From: Ammonifex degensii KC4
Lineage (GTDB): Bacteria > Bacillota > Desulfotomaculia > Desulfotomaculales > Ammonificaceae
Length of the DNA stretch: 64,000 bases
Assembly: GCF_000024605.1 (NCBI RefSeq)
Contig: NC_013385.1
Coordinates: 1,111,501-1,175,500, forward strand
Reading direction: 5' to 3'
Shown one piece after another: positions 32,651 to 41,764 of this stretch (its first letter is position 1; every line of letters begins with the position of its first letter). Under the pieces are notes generated by a model. That model was not told the origin of the DNA and made no database searches. It was given only the letters and a program-made list of their open reading frames with translations. The translations under genes were made by a program, and so were the position numbers.

Positions 32651-33500
32651 AATCATTGTGACGCCACCGCTTAAAGATGCCACGGTGAAAAGTGCTCGGC
32701 CGGAGGAAAATTTCGGAGTGGTTTTTTATCTGGGGGTAGGTAGAGCTGGTAGCAACGTTGAGCGGGCGCTTATCCAGTTTCCATTAGCGGGAATTCCAGC
32801 GGGAGCCGTGCTCCTGGCGGCTTACCTTAATCTTCGCCTTTACGAGAACGTGTACTGCGGGCAAACAAAAGAGGTGGCTCTTTACCGGGTTCTTGAACCC
32901 TGGGAAGAATATAGAGTTAACTTTTGCAACCAGCCTTCTTACGATCCCGCGCCTCTATCGACTGTTCCCCTTACCAGGCAGATTGGTGGATGGATTTCCT
33001 GGGACGTCAGCGGCGTGGTCCGTGACTGGCTTACCGGTACCTATCCGAACTACGGCTTCCTGGTGAAAGTAGAAGATGAAAACCGGCTAAGTTTGGTCCG
33101 GTTTTACAGCCGCGAGTGTAGCTGCTCGGCCTGCTGGCCGCAGCTGTTAGTGAGCTATACATATACAGAAAGGGTCTGTTGCGAGCCGCTCTTTAGGGAA
33201 GAAACCGAAACTGTTACTACCGGGGACACCGACCAGGGGAGCACACCGCGCGACCTTTCCACCTGGCGTACGGTAACCGTGTTGATAACGAACCGCGGTT
33301 CCAACCCGGCGGTGGTTCAGGGTGAGATCAGTGCGGATGGCATAACATGGCTCTCTCAAGGCCGGACCGTGATGTTGGCTGGGGGGGAATCTTATCTTTT
33401 TGTGCCGCAGGTTTTTTTGCGGTATGCGCGGGTCCGCTATCGTTCTGCCTTTTCGGGTTCCCCCACTACCCTGGTTATCACGTCTCAGTTCCAAAGTTAG
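32643..33500 (+). CDS. DNRLRE-domain plus DUF6385-domain putative surface structural protein
   Basis: 285 residues from ATG 32643, overlapping the end of the three-domain enzyme gene, so translation is coupled. Residues about 5-175 form a DNRLRE-type beta domain (DATVKSARPEENFG, ALIQFPLAGIPAGAVLLAAY, WISWDVSGVVRDWLTG) and residues about 200-285 a DUF6385 domain (DLSTWRTVTVLITNRGSNPA, VPQVFLRYARVRYR). No signal peptide is visible. Such proteins occur in spore-coat and cell-surface filaments. The coupling suggests that it is the substrate of the upstream glycosyltransferases. Confidence 0.8.
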   Translation: MAEIIVTPPLKDATVKSARPEENFGVVFYLGVGRAGSNVERALIQFPLAGIPAGAVLLAAYLNLRLYENVYCGQTKEVALYRVLEPWEEYRVNFCNQPSYDPAPLSTVPLTRQIGGWISWDVSGVVRDWLTGTYPNYGFLVKVEDENRLSLVRFYSRECSCSACWPQLLVSYTYTERVCCEPLFREETETVTTGDTDQGSTPRDLSTWRTVTVLITNRGSNPAVVQGEISADGITWLSQGRTVMLAGGESYLFVPQVFLRYARVRYRSAFSGSPTTLVITSQFQS

Positions 33501-33646
33501 TCCTTCTGGATAGCTGGAGCTTTCAAGGGTTTTTACGTTTTCCCCTGTGCCGGTGCGGTTGCTTGAGGGCGGCGGCAACGCTTCCCGGGGACCCGTGAGG
33601 ATGCCCGGGACCACGTACTGCCCACCTGATGTCCCTGGGACAAGAA
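33501..33646 (+). mobile_element. Relic of a TnpB element: tnpB 3' end and start of its RNA region
   Basis: 33547-33618 repeats 26574-26647 almost base for base. The preceding bases can be read GFLRFPLCRCGCL, comparable to the tail FELLPCRCGRL of the tnpB-related gene of element 3. Nothing else of the element remains. It lies directly after the surface-protein gene and before the sulfite reductase. Confidence 0.7.
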
Positions 33647-33728
33647 ATTGATTAAGATCAATGATCTGTCTCTCCCCTTCCGTTTAAACTATCGACAAAA
33701 AACTTGTACCGGAAAGGGGAGAGGAAAG

Positions 33729-34382
33729 GTGTCTGCTCCACGCGGTGCTGTTTTGCAGCGGGACGGCCAGACTTATGCGGTGGTGCCCTGGATCAAAGGG
33801 GGCTTGATCACCCCTGAAATCCTGGAGAAGCTGGCTCAGGTAGCCCGGAAGTATCAGATACCGGTGATGAAACTCACCTTTGCGGGGCGCATAGCGCTGG
33901 TAGGGCTTAAAGCGGAGGATGTGGAGGCCGTCTGGGCTGACCTGGGGCTTCCCCCTGCTCCGGCTGTGGGTCCCTGCCTGCGCAGCGTGCAGTCTTGTCC
34001 GGGTACGGCAGCCTGTCGGCTGGCCCTTCAGGACTCCCTGGGTCTAGGGATGCGCCTCGAGGAGAAGTTCGGCGGGGTGGAACTGCCGGGTAAGATGAAA
34101 GTAGGAATCTCCGGCTGCCCCATCTGTTGCGCCGAAAGTTGGGTCCGGGATTTTGGCGCTTTCGGCAAGAAGAGCGGCTTCACCGTGGTGGTGGGAGGAA
34201 ACGCTGCCCAGTTCCCCCGCATAGGGGAAGTACTGGCCGAGGGGCTTGCGGCCGAAGAAGTAGAGCGGGTTTTTGAGAAGCTTTTGGACCTTTACCGGCG
34301 GGAAGGGCAGAAAGGGGAACGCTTTGGCAATTTTGCCCACCGGGTCGGCATTGAGCGCTTAAAGGCGGAAGCCGGAGTTTAA
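33729..34382 (+). CDS. Small siroheme [4Fe-4S] sulfite/nitrite reductase-like protein
   Basis: 217 residues from GTG 33729 behind GGGGAGAGGAAAG. The frame is open upstream, but without homology. The siroheme/cluster cysteines follow the CX5C...CX3C plan: SCPGTAACRLA and GISGCPICCAESW. The FAGRIALVGLKAEDVEA segment is the ferredoxin-like half repeat. The size matches the low-molecular-weight assimilatory-type sulfite reductases known from Desulfovibrio (about 220 residues) rather than DsrAB. Electron donor unknown. Stands alone, downstream of a TnpB relic. Confidence 0.8.
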   Translation: MSAPRGAVLQRDGQTYAVVPWIKGGLITPEILEKLAQVARKYQIPVMKLTFAGRIALVGLKAEDVEAVWADLGLPPAPAVGPCLRSVQSCPGTAACRLALQDSLGLGMRLEEKFGGVELPGKMKVGISGCPICCAESWVRDFGAFGKKSGFTVVVGGNAAQFPRIGEVLAEGLAAEEVERVFEKLLDLYRREGQKGERFGNFAHRVGIERLKAEAGV

Positions 34383-34411
34383 AAAGCCAAGCTCTTCCCG
34401 AATCTAAAGTC

Positions 34412-34466
34412 CTTTAAAGGGTGCGCAAAACTAGGGCAGGGGAAGCCCGCGGCGCACCCTTTAAAG
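34412..34466. repeat. Perfect 15-base inverted repeat
   Basis: CTTTAAAGGGTGCGC (34412-34426) and GCGCACCCTTTAAAG (34452-34466) pair perfectly; the 25-base loop holds a second small stem (GGGC/GCCC). A short T run follows (TTTCGC). It could terminate the sulfite reductase transcript or be a protein-binding cruciform. Confidence 0.65.
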
Positions 34467-34538
34467 TTTCGCTTGCCTCCAGACTCTGCTATCATGGAAG
34501 AGAAATTTCGCTTGCCACCGCTTGAGCAGGAGGTTGTT

Positions 34539-35781
34539 AGTGTAAAGTTACTGTAGGAGTTTTGCAGGAGCTGAGGAGGAAAAAACGAAGAGAGACCTCA
34601 CCGTCCTTCGAAGGGACGAGCAGTTGACAATCCAACCACTCAAGAGGGTGAGGTCTCTATGCAGATTATAAAGCAGATTTGGGAGAAGTTCCAGAGGGTA
34701 GCGGAGCTAACGTTAAAGGTTCTGGAGGAAGGGATCGACCTTTTAAGCTTCGAGGAGAAGCTCTGGCAGGAGCTTAAAAGCTTAGGAAAGGAGATCCTGA
34801 GGGAAGTTCTGGAGGCAAAAGACGCTACCACCCAAAGAGAAGCGCCGGGTGAAGGTCCTTTACGTAGAAGCGGACGAAGACCACGTAGCTGGCCAGGACA
34901 AGAAGAGCCACCTACCTCGTCTTGTTTACATACACGAAGGGAAAGAAGAGGTGGGGAAAGGGCGGTATAAGCTTAAGCGGCCTTACTACCTGGGAGGGCT
35001 TTATCCGGACACGGATGAACTGAGGCTGGACGTTCTAACTTACATTGAGGAGCATTATGAGCTACATGATATTGAGCGGATCTATCTTTGTGGAGACGGG
35101 GACAGGTGGATAAAGAGGGGTCTGGAGTTTTTACCGAAGAGCGTATTTGTTCTGGACCTTTTCCACCTGGATAAATACCTTGTGGCCGCTTTAGGAAAGG
35201 ACAAAGAAGCATATGGAGAGATTTGGGCAGCCTTGAGGCGTGGTGATCGGGTGGGGGTAGAGAAGGTACTGAAGGGAGCGGCGAGGCAGGCGGAGACACC
35301 TGGCCGGAGGAAGGCGGTGCGTGATTGTCGGCGCTACATAAATCAGAACTGGGAGGGGATAACGGCATACCGGCTTTACCCGGAGGCGCGGTTAGGGGTG
35401 AGCGCGGAGGCTCACGTAAGTCACCTGTACTCGGCGCGGTTGTCATCCCGACCGATGGCTCAGGACTTTGCTTGTGGGGAAGCCCTTATGGCCCGGTTGC
35501 GGGTGGCGAAGGCGAATGGTGTTTCCTTGCGGGAGCAATATGTAGCCCGATGGCGGGAGGGCTTAAAGGCTTTAGAGATCGATAAGGCAGCTGTTGAGGA
35601 AGAGAGGCAGAGGCTAAGGAAAGTATCGGGTGAGGTGTTCGATAATCTTCCCGCATTACGGGGTCCGGTAACGTCATTAACCAGAGCCCTCAAAGCTTTG
35701 AGCCGGAACATCGATCTTCTCTGGTAGTTCGTCCTGGCTCAGGGACGGTGGAGATCGAGACTCCTACAGTAGGTTGACACG
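34539..35781 (+). mobile_element. ISLre2-family insertion sequence, internally deleted
   Basis: Imperfect terminal inverted repeats share TACTGTAGGAGT: GTGTAAAGTTACTGTAGGAG at 34539-34558 against the complement of CTCCTACAGTAGGTTGACAC at 35761-35780. It encodes two pieces of one transposase. Total length about 1.24 kb against roughly 1.6 kb or more for intact relatives. No target duplication was found. Confidence 0.75.
34659..35727 (+). pseudogene. ISLre2 transposase with internal deletion and frameshift
   Basis: The N-terminal piece (QIIKQIWEKFQRVAELTLKV, EEKLWQELKSLGKEILREVL) is in frame from ATG 34659 to about 34830. The rest is in another frame from about 34835 (KRRVKVLYVEADEDHVAGQ, then LCGDGDRWIKRGLEFLP and FVLDLFHLDKYL) to 35727. 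Roughly 110-130 residues expected between them are absent. The remaining C-terminal catalytic part looks well preserved, so the deletion is recent. Confidence 0.8.
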
Positions 35782-35835
35782 ATCGCTTTTAAGTCTGGGG
35801 ATGAAAGCGGCGGCTAGGTGTGCTAAAATAAAGGC

Positions 35836-37131
35836 ATGAAGCGCACCAACGTCGTCCGGGTCCTCCCAGACAAACAGCAGAAGCAGATCCTGGAAATCAT
35901 CGGGGATCGCTGCGCCGCCCTCTACAACGCCGTCCAGTACAGGTGCAGGCAGGCATTCTTCAAGGGTGAACCAGTGCCTTCCTACGCTGCCTTATGCTCC
36001 GAGTTCAAGGAGCACCCGGCATACAAAGCCCTGCCCGCCCACATAGGGCAGGAGATCATCAAGAAAGCGAGGAAGGCGTGGGACTCCTACTTCGCCTGCC
36101 TGAGACTGTACCGTAAGGGCGACATGTCAAGGCCGCCGCGTGTACCCGGATACTGGAAAGACCGCCGGACGGGAAAGCGTATATTCCGCGTCATCCCCAT
36201 CAAAGCGCCCACCTCCTACTCCCTGGACGCTCGTTGTCTCTCCCTCACACTGCCGCAGGATCTCCGGAAGGGGCAGGGAGATCGCCTGGTTCTGCGCACG
36301 AAGGGTGTCCTGCGCTTCCGCGGCCAACCTAAGACCCTGGAGCTCAAGTACGACCCTGTGAGGAAGCGCTGGTACGCCCACCAGGTGGTGGAGGTGCCGG
36401 AACCGGTAAGAAAAGTCCGGCCCGAAAAACACGCCGCCATCGACCTGGGCGCGAGGGTCCTGGTCGCCTTAGCCATAGAGGGACTCAACCGCCAGCTCCT
36501 CTTCTCCGCCCGGGAAGTCGTCAAGGACTTCCTCTACTGGACCAACCAGATTGCGAAGGAACAGTCAAGGCTCAACCGGGCGGGAAGGAAGACCTCCAGG
36601 AAGCTGAGGAGGTTTTATCAGCTCCGCGCCCGCAGGTTCAGGCACGCCTTTGTCGCTTTGGCCGCGGAAGTTGCCCGCATTCTCAAGCAGCACCGGGTGA
36701 CCACGCTTTTTCTTGAGGACCTGACGGGCATCCGGGAGGACATGGACTTCGGGCCGAAAAACATCCTGGTGCACAACTTCTGGGCCTTCCGCATGTTAAG
36801 GAACCTTATCGAGGCTGCTTGTGCCCGGGCCGGGATAAAGGTCGATCCCGTCGAACCATGCGGTACCTCTTCCCGGTGCGCCGTCTGCGGGCATCCTGTC
36901 AGGCGGCCTGTGCGGCATAAAGCGGTGTGCGAGAAGTGCGGTAGGCTTTGGCACGCAGACGCCAACGCGGCTTTGAACATACTTCTTCAGGGCTCCTCGA
37001 AGGAGCACGGGGCGGAGGCCACGCCCCAGAAGCCGCTTGCCTACCGGTGGGACAGGCACCGGTGGGTGAGCCGCTTCAAACCTGCCGCCGGTACGCTTAG
37101 AGCGGCGAGCGGCAACCGGATGGCGGCTTAA
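35836..37131 (+). CDS. tnpB: TnpB, RNA-guided endonuclease of an IS605/IS1341-type element
   Basis: 431 residues, intact. RuvC-I in HAAIDLGARVLVALA (about residue 203), RuvC-II in TLFLEDLTGI (about 292), zinc ribbon CAVCGHP...AVCEKCG (about 353-376) and RuvC-III in WHADANAALNILL. Length and order are standard for TnpB, unlike the long zinc-less proteins elsewhere in the window. Expected to nick or cut DNA at sites chosen by the RNA from the element's right end. No transposase gene accompanies it. Confidence 0.93.
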   Translation: MKRTNVVRVLPDKQQKQILEIIGDRCAALYNAVQYRCRQAFFKGEPVPSYAALCSEFKEHPAYKALPAHIGQEIIKKARKAWDSYFACLRLYRKGDMSRPPRVPGYWKDRRTGKRIFRVIPIKAPTSYSLDARCLSLTLPQDLRKGQGDRLVLRTKGVLRFRGQPKTLELKYDPVRKRWYAHQVVEVPEPVRKVRPEKHAAIDLGARVLVALAIEGLNRQLLFSAREVVKDFLYWTNQIAKEQSRLNRAGRKTSRKLRRFYQLRARRFRHAFVALAAEVARILKQHRVTTLFLEDLTGIREDMDFGPKNILVHNFWAFRMLRNLIEAACARAGIKVDPVEPCGTSSRCAVCGHPVRRPVRHKAVCEKCGRLWHADANAALNILLQGSSKEHGAEATPQKPLAYRWDRHRWVSRFKPAAGTLRAASGNRMAA

Positions 37132-37144
37132 AGCCGCCTGAAGG

Positions 37145-37176
37145 AATCCCCGGGTTTTAACCCTGGGGAGGGAGTC
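37145..37176 (+). ncRNA. Right-end hairpin of element 4 (3' part of guide RNA)
   Basis: TCCCC-GGGTT, TT, AACCC-T-GGGGA: a 10-base-pair stem with one bulge, then GGGAGTCAAT. This is the usual right-end structure of IS605-type tnpB elements. The guide would then read into the 3' end of the cyclophilin-like gene. Confidence 0.65.
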
Positions 37177-37549
37177 AATCTTCAACCCTGGTGAGCCTCA
37201 CCTTCTCGCCGTCGCGTATGCTCTTGAGGGCTCCGAGCTTCCCCTCTACCACTTTTCCTATCACCGTGACGGGGCTGTAGGGCCTGATTTCTCCCGGGCC
37301 CGATATAGGGGTAGGGCCGAAAAAGACACATAAAGCCCGGCCCGGAGGCCAGTAGGCCACATCCCCGATTTCGACCGTTTCCTGGGGTCTTTCCTGCTCG
37401 AGCTCCACGGGGATATCGAAGTAGATCTCATCTCCCCAGGTGTTGACTTTGGACTCGATGGGCAGAGCCTCCCACACCTTCCGAGCGGTGAGAGTATTGT
37501 TAAGGGCGATTTTAAGCTTGAGCGTTCCTATTTCCAGCCACATTTGCAT
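37175..37549 (-). CDS. Cyclophilin-like fold protein (PF04126 type)
   Basis: 124 residues, all beta in character: [57 protein letters not shown] and [16 protein letters not shown]. This is the small cyclophilin-like family known from thermophiles (TM1367 type), whose function is not established; a peptidyl-prolyl isomerase role is doubtful. The stop codon touches the right end of TnpB element 4, so the last residues (RVED) may have been altered by that insertion. Confidence 0.8.
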   Translation of the reverse strand: MQMWLEIGTLKLKIALNNTLTARKVWEALPIESKVNTWGDEIYFDIPVELEQERPQETVEIGDVAYWPPGRALCVFFGPTPISGPGEIRPYSPVTVIGKVVEGKLGALKSIRDGEKVRLTRVED

Positions 37550-37688
37550 TGCCGACCGAAACCTCCTCGTTAAAGGAAACTGGTCTAAGCTTGCGGACTG
37601 AGTCCAATATAGGCAAGAAAAGGGTGCACGTCAAGAGCTCCTCTCGTGCTACGATAATAGCGTAGCCCTGGATAAGGAAGGGAAAGAG

Positions 37689-38384
37689 ATGATCGCTGAG
37701 GAAAAGGTTCGCGACCTTCCGGAGCTCCGGGGGAAGGAGAGGGTCTTTGCCGATCGGGAAGAGGCGGGGCGGGTGCTGGCCGGTATGCTGGAGAAGTACC
37801 GGAACTCCAACGCCTTGGTCCTGGCCATCCCGGCGGGCGGAGTACCGGTGGCCGCAGTTCTGGCCGAGGAGCTGGGGCTGGAGCTTGACGTGGCGGTGGT
37901 GAGCAAGATCACCCTGCCCTGGACCACCGAGGCCGGCTACGGGGCGGTGGCCTTCGATGGCACGGTGCTTTTAAACCAGGAGCTCATCTCCTACTACGGG
38001 CTGACCGAGGAGGAAATAGAGGAAGGCCGGCAGAAGACGGCGGCTAAAGTGGCCAGGCGGTTGAAGGAACTCCGGGGAGATCGCCCCTTCCCCCAACTTA
38101 AGGGAAGGCCAGTGATCCTGGTGGACGACGGTCTGGCCTCCGGCTTCACCATGCTCACCGCCATCCAGGCTCTGAAGAAGATGGGGGTCGATCATATAAT
38201 CGTGGCCGTGCCCACAGCCCACTGGGGAGCCTTAGAGAGAGTAGCTCCTCACGTGGAGGCCATCTACTGCCCCAATATCAGGAGCGGCTGGCGCTTCGCC
38301 GTGGCCGACGCCTACGAACTCTGGTACGACGTAAGCGAAGAGGAAGTCAAGGAGCTCCTGGGCGGGTGCGATGGGTCCCGCTAG
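37689..38384 (+). CDS. Phosphoribosyltransferase-like protein
   Basis: 231 residues. The PRPP-binding loop VILVDDGLASGFTMLTAIQA (about residues 143-162) is clear, with a hood LAIPAGGVPVAAVLAEELGL near residue 52. Proteins of this type (COG1926) are common in anaerobes and the base they use is unknown. ATG start behind AAGGGAAAGAG. Its neighbours, a metallo-beta-lactamase protein and guaB, hint weakly at nucleotide metabolism. 38385-38567 holds nothing I recognise. Confidence 0.85.
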   Translation: MIAEEKVRDLPELRGKERVFADREEAGRVLAGMLEKYRNSNALVLAIPAGGVPVAAVLAEELGLELDVAVVSKITLPWTTEAGYGAVAFDGTVLLNQELISYYGLTEEEIEEGRQKTAAKVARRLKELRGDRPFPQLKGRPVILVDDGLASGFTMLTAIQALKKMGVDHIIVAVPTAHWGALERVAPHVEAIYCPNIRSGWRFAVADAYELWYDVSEEEVKELLGGCDGSR

Positions 38385-38576
38385 ATCCAAGCAACTCGCG
38401 GCTGGAGCAAAAGCCACCGCCGCCTCTTTCGCCCTGCCGCCGGCCCCTGTGCGACATTCCATGCCGGCTGCGGCTATGGCCTGAGCTGACTCTCCATTCT
38501 TCTGCGCGGGGGAGGGGATCAAAGGTAGGGCGACGAATAGTGCTCTTCAACAAGTCTTAACCAGGGGGTGAAGCCG

Positions 38577-40139
38577 GTGCCGGTATCGTTGACCTTCTAC
38601 GACGGTACCGGTTGCATCGGGGGAAATAAGATCTTGCTGGAAGACGAAGGGATCGGCCTTTTTCTGGACTTCGGTACCAATTTCGGGGCAGAAGGCCTTT
38701 TCTTTGACGAGTTTTTACGCCCCAGGGCAACCTTCGGCCTTGCCGACCTCTTGGTGCTTAACATTCTACCTCCGTTGAAGGGCCTTTACCGCTCCGACCT
38801 GGAGTATCCGGGTCTGTGGGAAAAGTACTCTGCTCATCCCTGGTTCCGTGAAGTGGAGATTCGGGGGATTCTTCTTTCGCACGCCCACTTTGACCACTGC
38901 GGCTACCTCACCTACCTCCGGCCGGACGTGCCGGTGCTCACCAGCCTCACCACGGCCCTGGCCACCAAAGCCTTACAGGACACCTCCTCAAGCCAAGTGG
39001 AACTCTGCTACATCACCCCTCGTGAGCTTAAAGACGGTCTTCTCCGCGCCACCGACTACCGCAGCGTTCCGCACCAGCAGCGCCCCTTCTGGGTTCCGGG
39101 GGAGTCTATCCCCGAAGAGGCGCACGGTTTCTGGGAAAAGGCGGTCACTTCTCGAAGGCTTTGCTCCCAACCCCTTAAAGCCTGCAGCTCGGAGGCGGAA
39201 CTCGGTCCTTTTCGCGTGCGGCTTTTCCCGGTGGACCACTCCATACCCGGAGCCGGAGCTTTTGCTGTCAAGACCTCGGCAGGCTGGGTAGTCTACACCG
39301 GTGATCTGCGGCTACACGGGAAACAAGCTCACTTGACCAGGCAGTTCATGCAAGAGGCAGCGCGGCTGAAGCCCAAAGTTTTAATTTGCGAGGGCACCCA
39401 TCCCGAAGTAGAAAGGCCCGTGCACGAGCAGGAAGTGGCCGCCAATTGTTTTGAAGTGGTGAAGAAGGCGGAAGGCTTGGTGATAGCCGACTTTGGCCCC
39501 AGGAACGTAGAAAGGCTCCTTTCTTTTCTGGAGATAGCGGGGGAGACCGAACGGCTCTTGACCCTTACCCCCAAAGATATTTACCTACTGGAGGCGCTGC
39601 GGGCGGCGGGGGAGCCGGGCATACCCGACCCTATGACCGACCAGAGGGTGGCCCTCTACGTCCGGCCCAAGGCTCTGCGTAAGCCCTGGGAGGAGGAGTT
39701 GATTGCCAGATTCGGCGAGCGCGCGCCGGAAAGGCTTATAGACGCGGCCCGGGTCAAGTTCGCTCCGCAAGACTTTATTCTCTGCTTTTCCTACTATGAC
39801 TTTCACGCTCTGTTGGACATAGAGCCGGAGGGCGGAACCTACATCTACTCCTCCAGCGAGGCCTACGACGAGGAGATGCTCATGGATCACGAGAGGGTGC
39901 GGAACTGGATAAACTTTTTCGGGTTTAGGCTTTACGGTACTCTGGGGCGAGACCGGGAAAGGTCGGGCTTTCACGCCAGCGGGCACATCCACGGCCCGGG
40001 AATAGAGGAGCTGGTGGAGACGGTGAAGCCTGAGGTGCTGATTCCGGTGCACACGGAAAACCGCGAATTTTTCCGACGGTTTGAAGGGATCTGCCGGGTG
40101 GTGTGGCCGGAGAGGGGGAGGGCTTTGGCAGTGGAGTAG
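38577..40139 (+). CDS. Metallo-beta-lactamase-fold hydrolase (RNase J/CPSF-like)
   Basis: 520 residues from GTG 38577, which has AGGGGGTG at a good distance; GTG 38568 is the alternative. The metal motif SHAHFDHCGYLTYL (HxHxDH, about residue 103), then the later ligands in FPVDHSIPGAGAF (about 223), VYTGDLRLHG (about 243) and the C-terminal SGHIHGPGIEEL and PVHTENREFF match the RNase J/beta-CASP architecture. The likely activity is on RNA or nucleotides; the substrate is not known. A guaB promoter overlaps its end. Confidence 0.82.
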   Translation: MPVSLTFYDGTGCIGGNKILLEDEGIGLFLDFGTNFGAEGLFFDEFLRPRATFGLADLLVLNILPPLKGLYRSDLEYPGLWEKYSAHPWFREVEIRGILLSHAHFDHCGYLTYLRPDVPVLTSLTTALATKALQDTSSSQVELCYITPRELKDGLLRATDYRSVPHQQRPFWVPGESIPEEAHGFWEKAVTSRRLCSQPLKACSSEAELGPFRVRLFPVDHSIPGAGAFAVKTSAGWVVYTGDLRLHGKQAHLTRQFMQEAARLKPKVLICEGTHPEVERPVHEQEVAANCFEVVKKAEGLVIADFGPRNVERLLSFLEIAGETERLLTLTPKDIYLLEALRAAGEPGIPDPMTDQRVALYVRPKALRKPWEEELIARFGERAPERLIDAARVKFAPQDFILCFSYYDFHALLDIEPEGGTYIYSSSEAYDEEMLMDHERVRNWINFFGFRLYGTLGRDRERSGFHASGHIHGPGIEELVETVKPEVLIPVHTENREFFRRFEGICRVVWPERGRALAVE

Positions 40140-40153
40140 GGGTGTGCTATAAT
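40125..40153 (+). promoter_or_regulatory. Sigma-A promoter of guaB
   Basis: TTGGCA (40125-40130), exactly 17 bases, TATAAT (40148-40153). The start codon of guaB lies 33 bases further on behind GGAGGGGAGG. Confidence 0.9.
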
Positions 40154-40156
40154 TAA

Positions 40157-41656
<1,500 letters not shown>

Positions 41657-41678
41657 TGCTTTCCGATGGGCTTTTAAA

Positions 41679-41711
41679 AATTCCTCCTGACGCCAGGAGG
41701 AATTTTTTTTG
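41679..41711 (+). terminator. Intrinsic terminator of guaB
   Basis: AATTCCTCCTG, loop ACGC, CAGGAGGAATT, then TTTTTTT: an 11-base-pair perfect stem and strong T tail. Confidence 0.95.
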
Positions 41712-41764
41712 CCAGAGCGAATGTTAAATGTAGTCTGACAAAGAAATCAAAGGGAGGGAAGTAA

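Larger units (their letters stand above)
35790..37176 (+). mobile_element. TnpB element 4, canonical IS605/IS1341-type
   Basis: A single intact tnpB with an upstream -10 (TGCTAAAAT, 35821-35829) and the typical right end GGAATCCCCGGGTTTTAACC followed by CTGGGGAGGGAGTCAAT. No tnpA. It begins within about 10 bases of the ISLre2 right repeat, where TTGAC (35774-35778) could be the target motif. It ends at the last codon of the cyclophilin-like gene. Confidence 0.75.
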
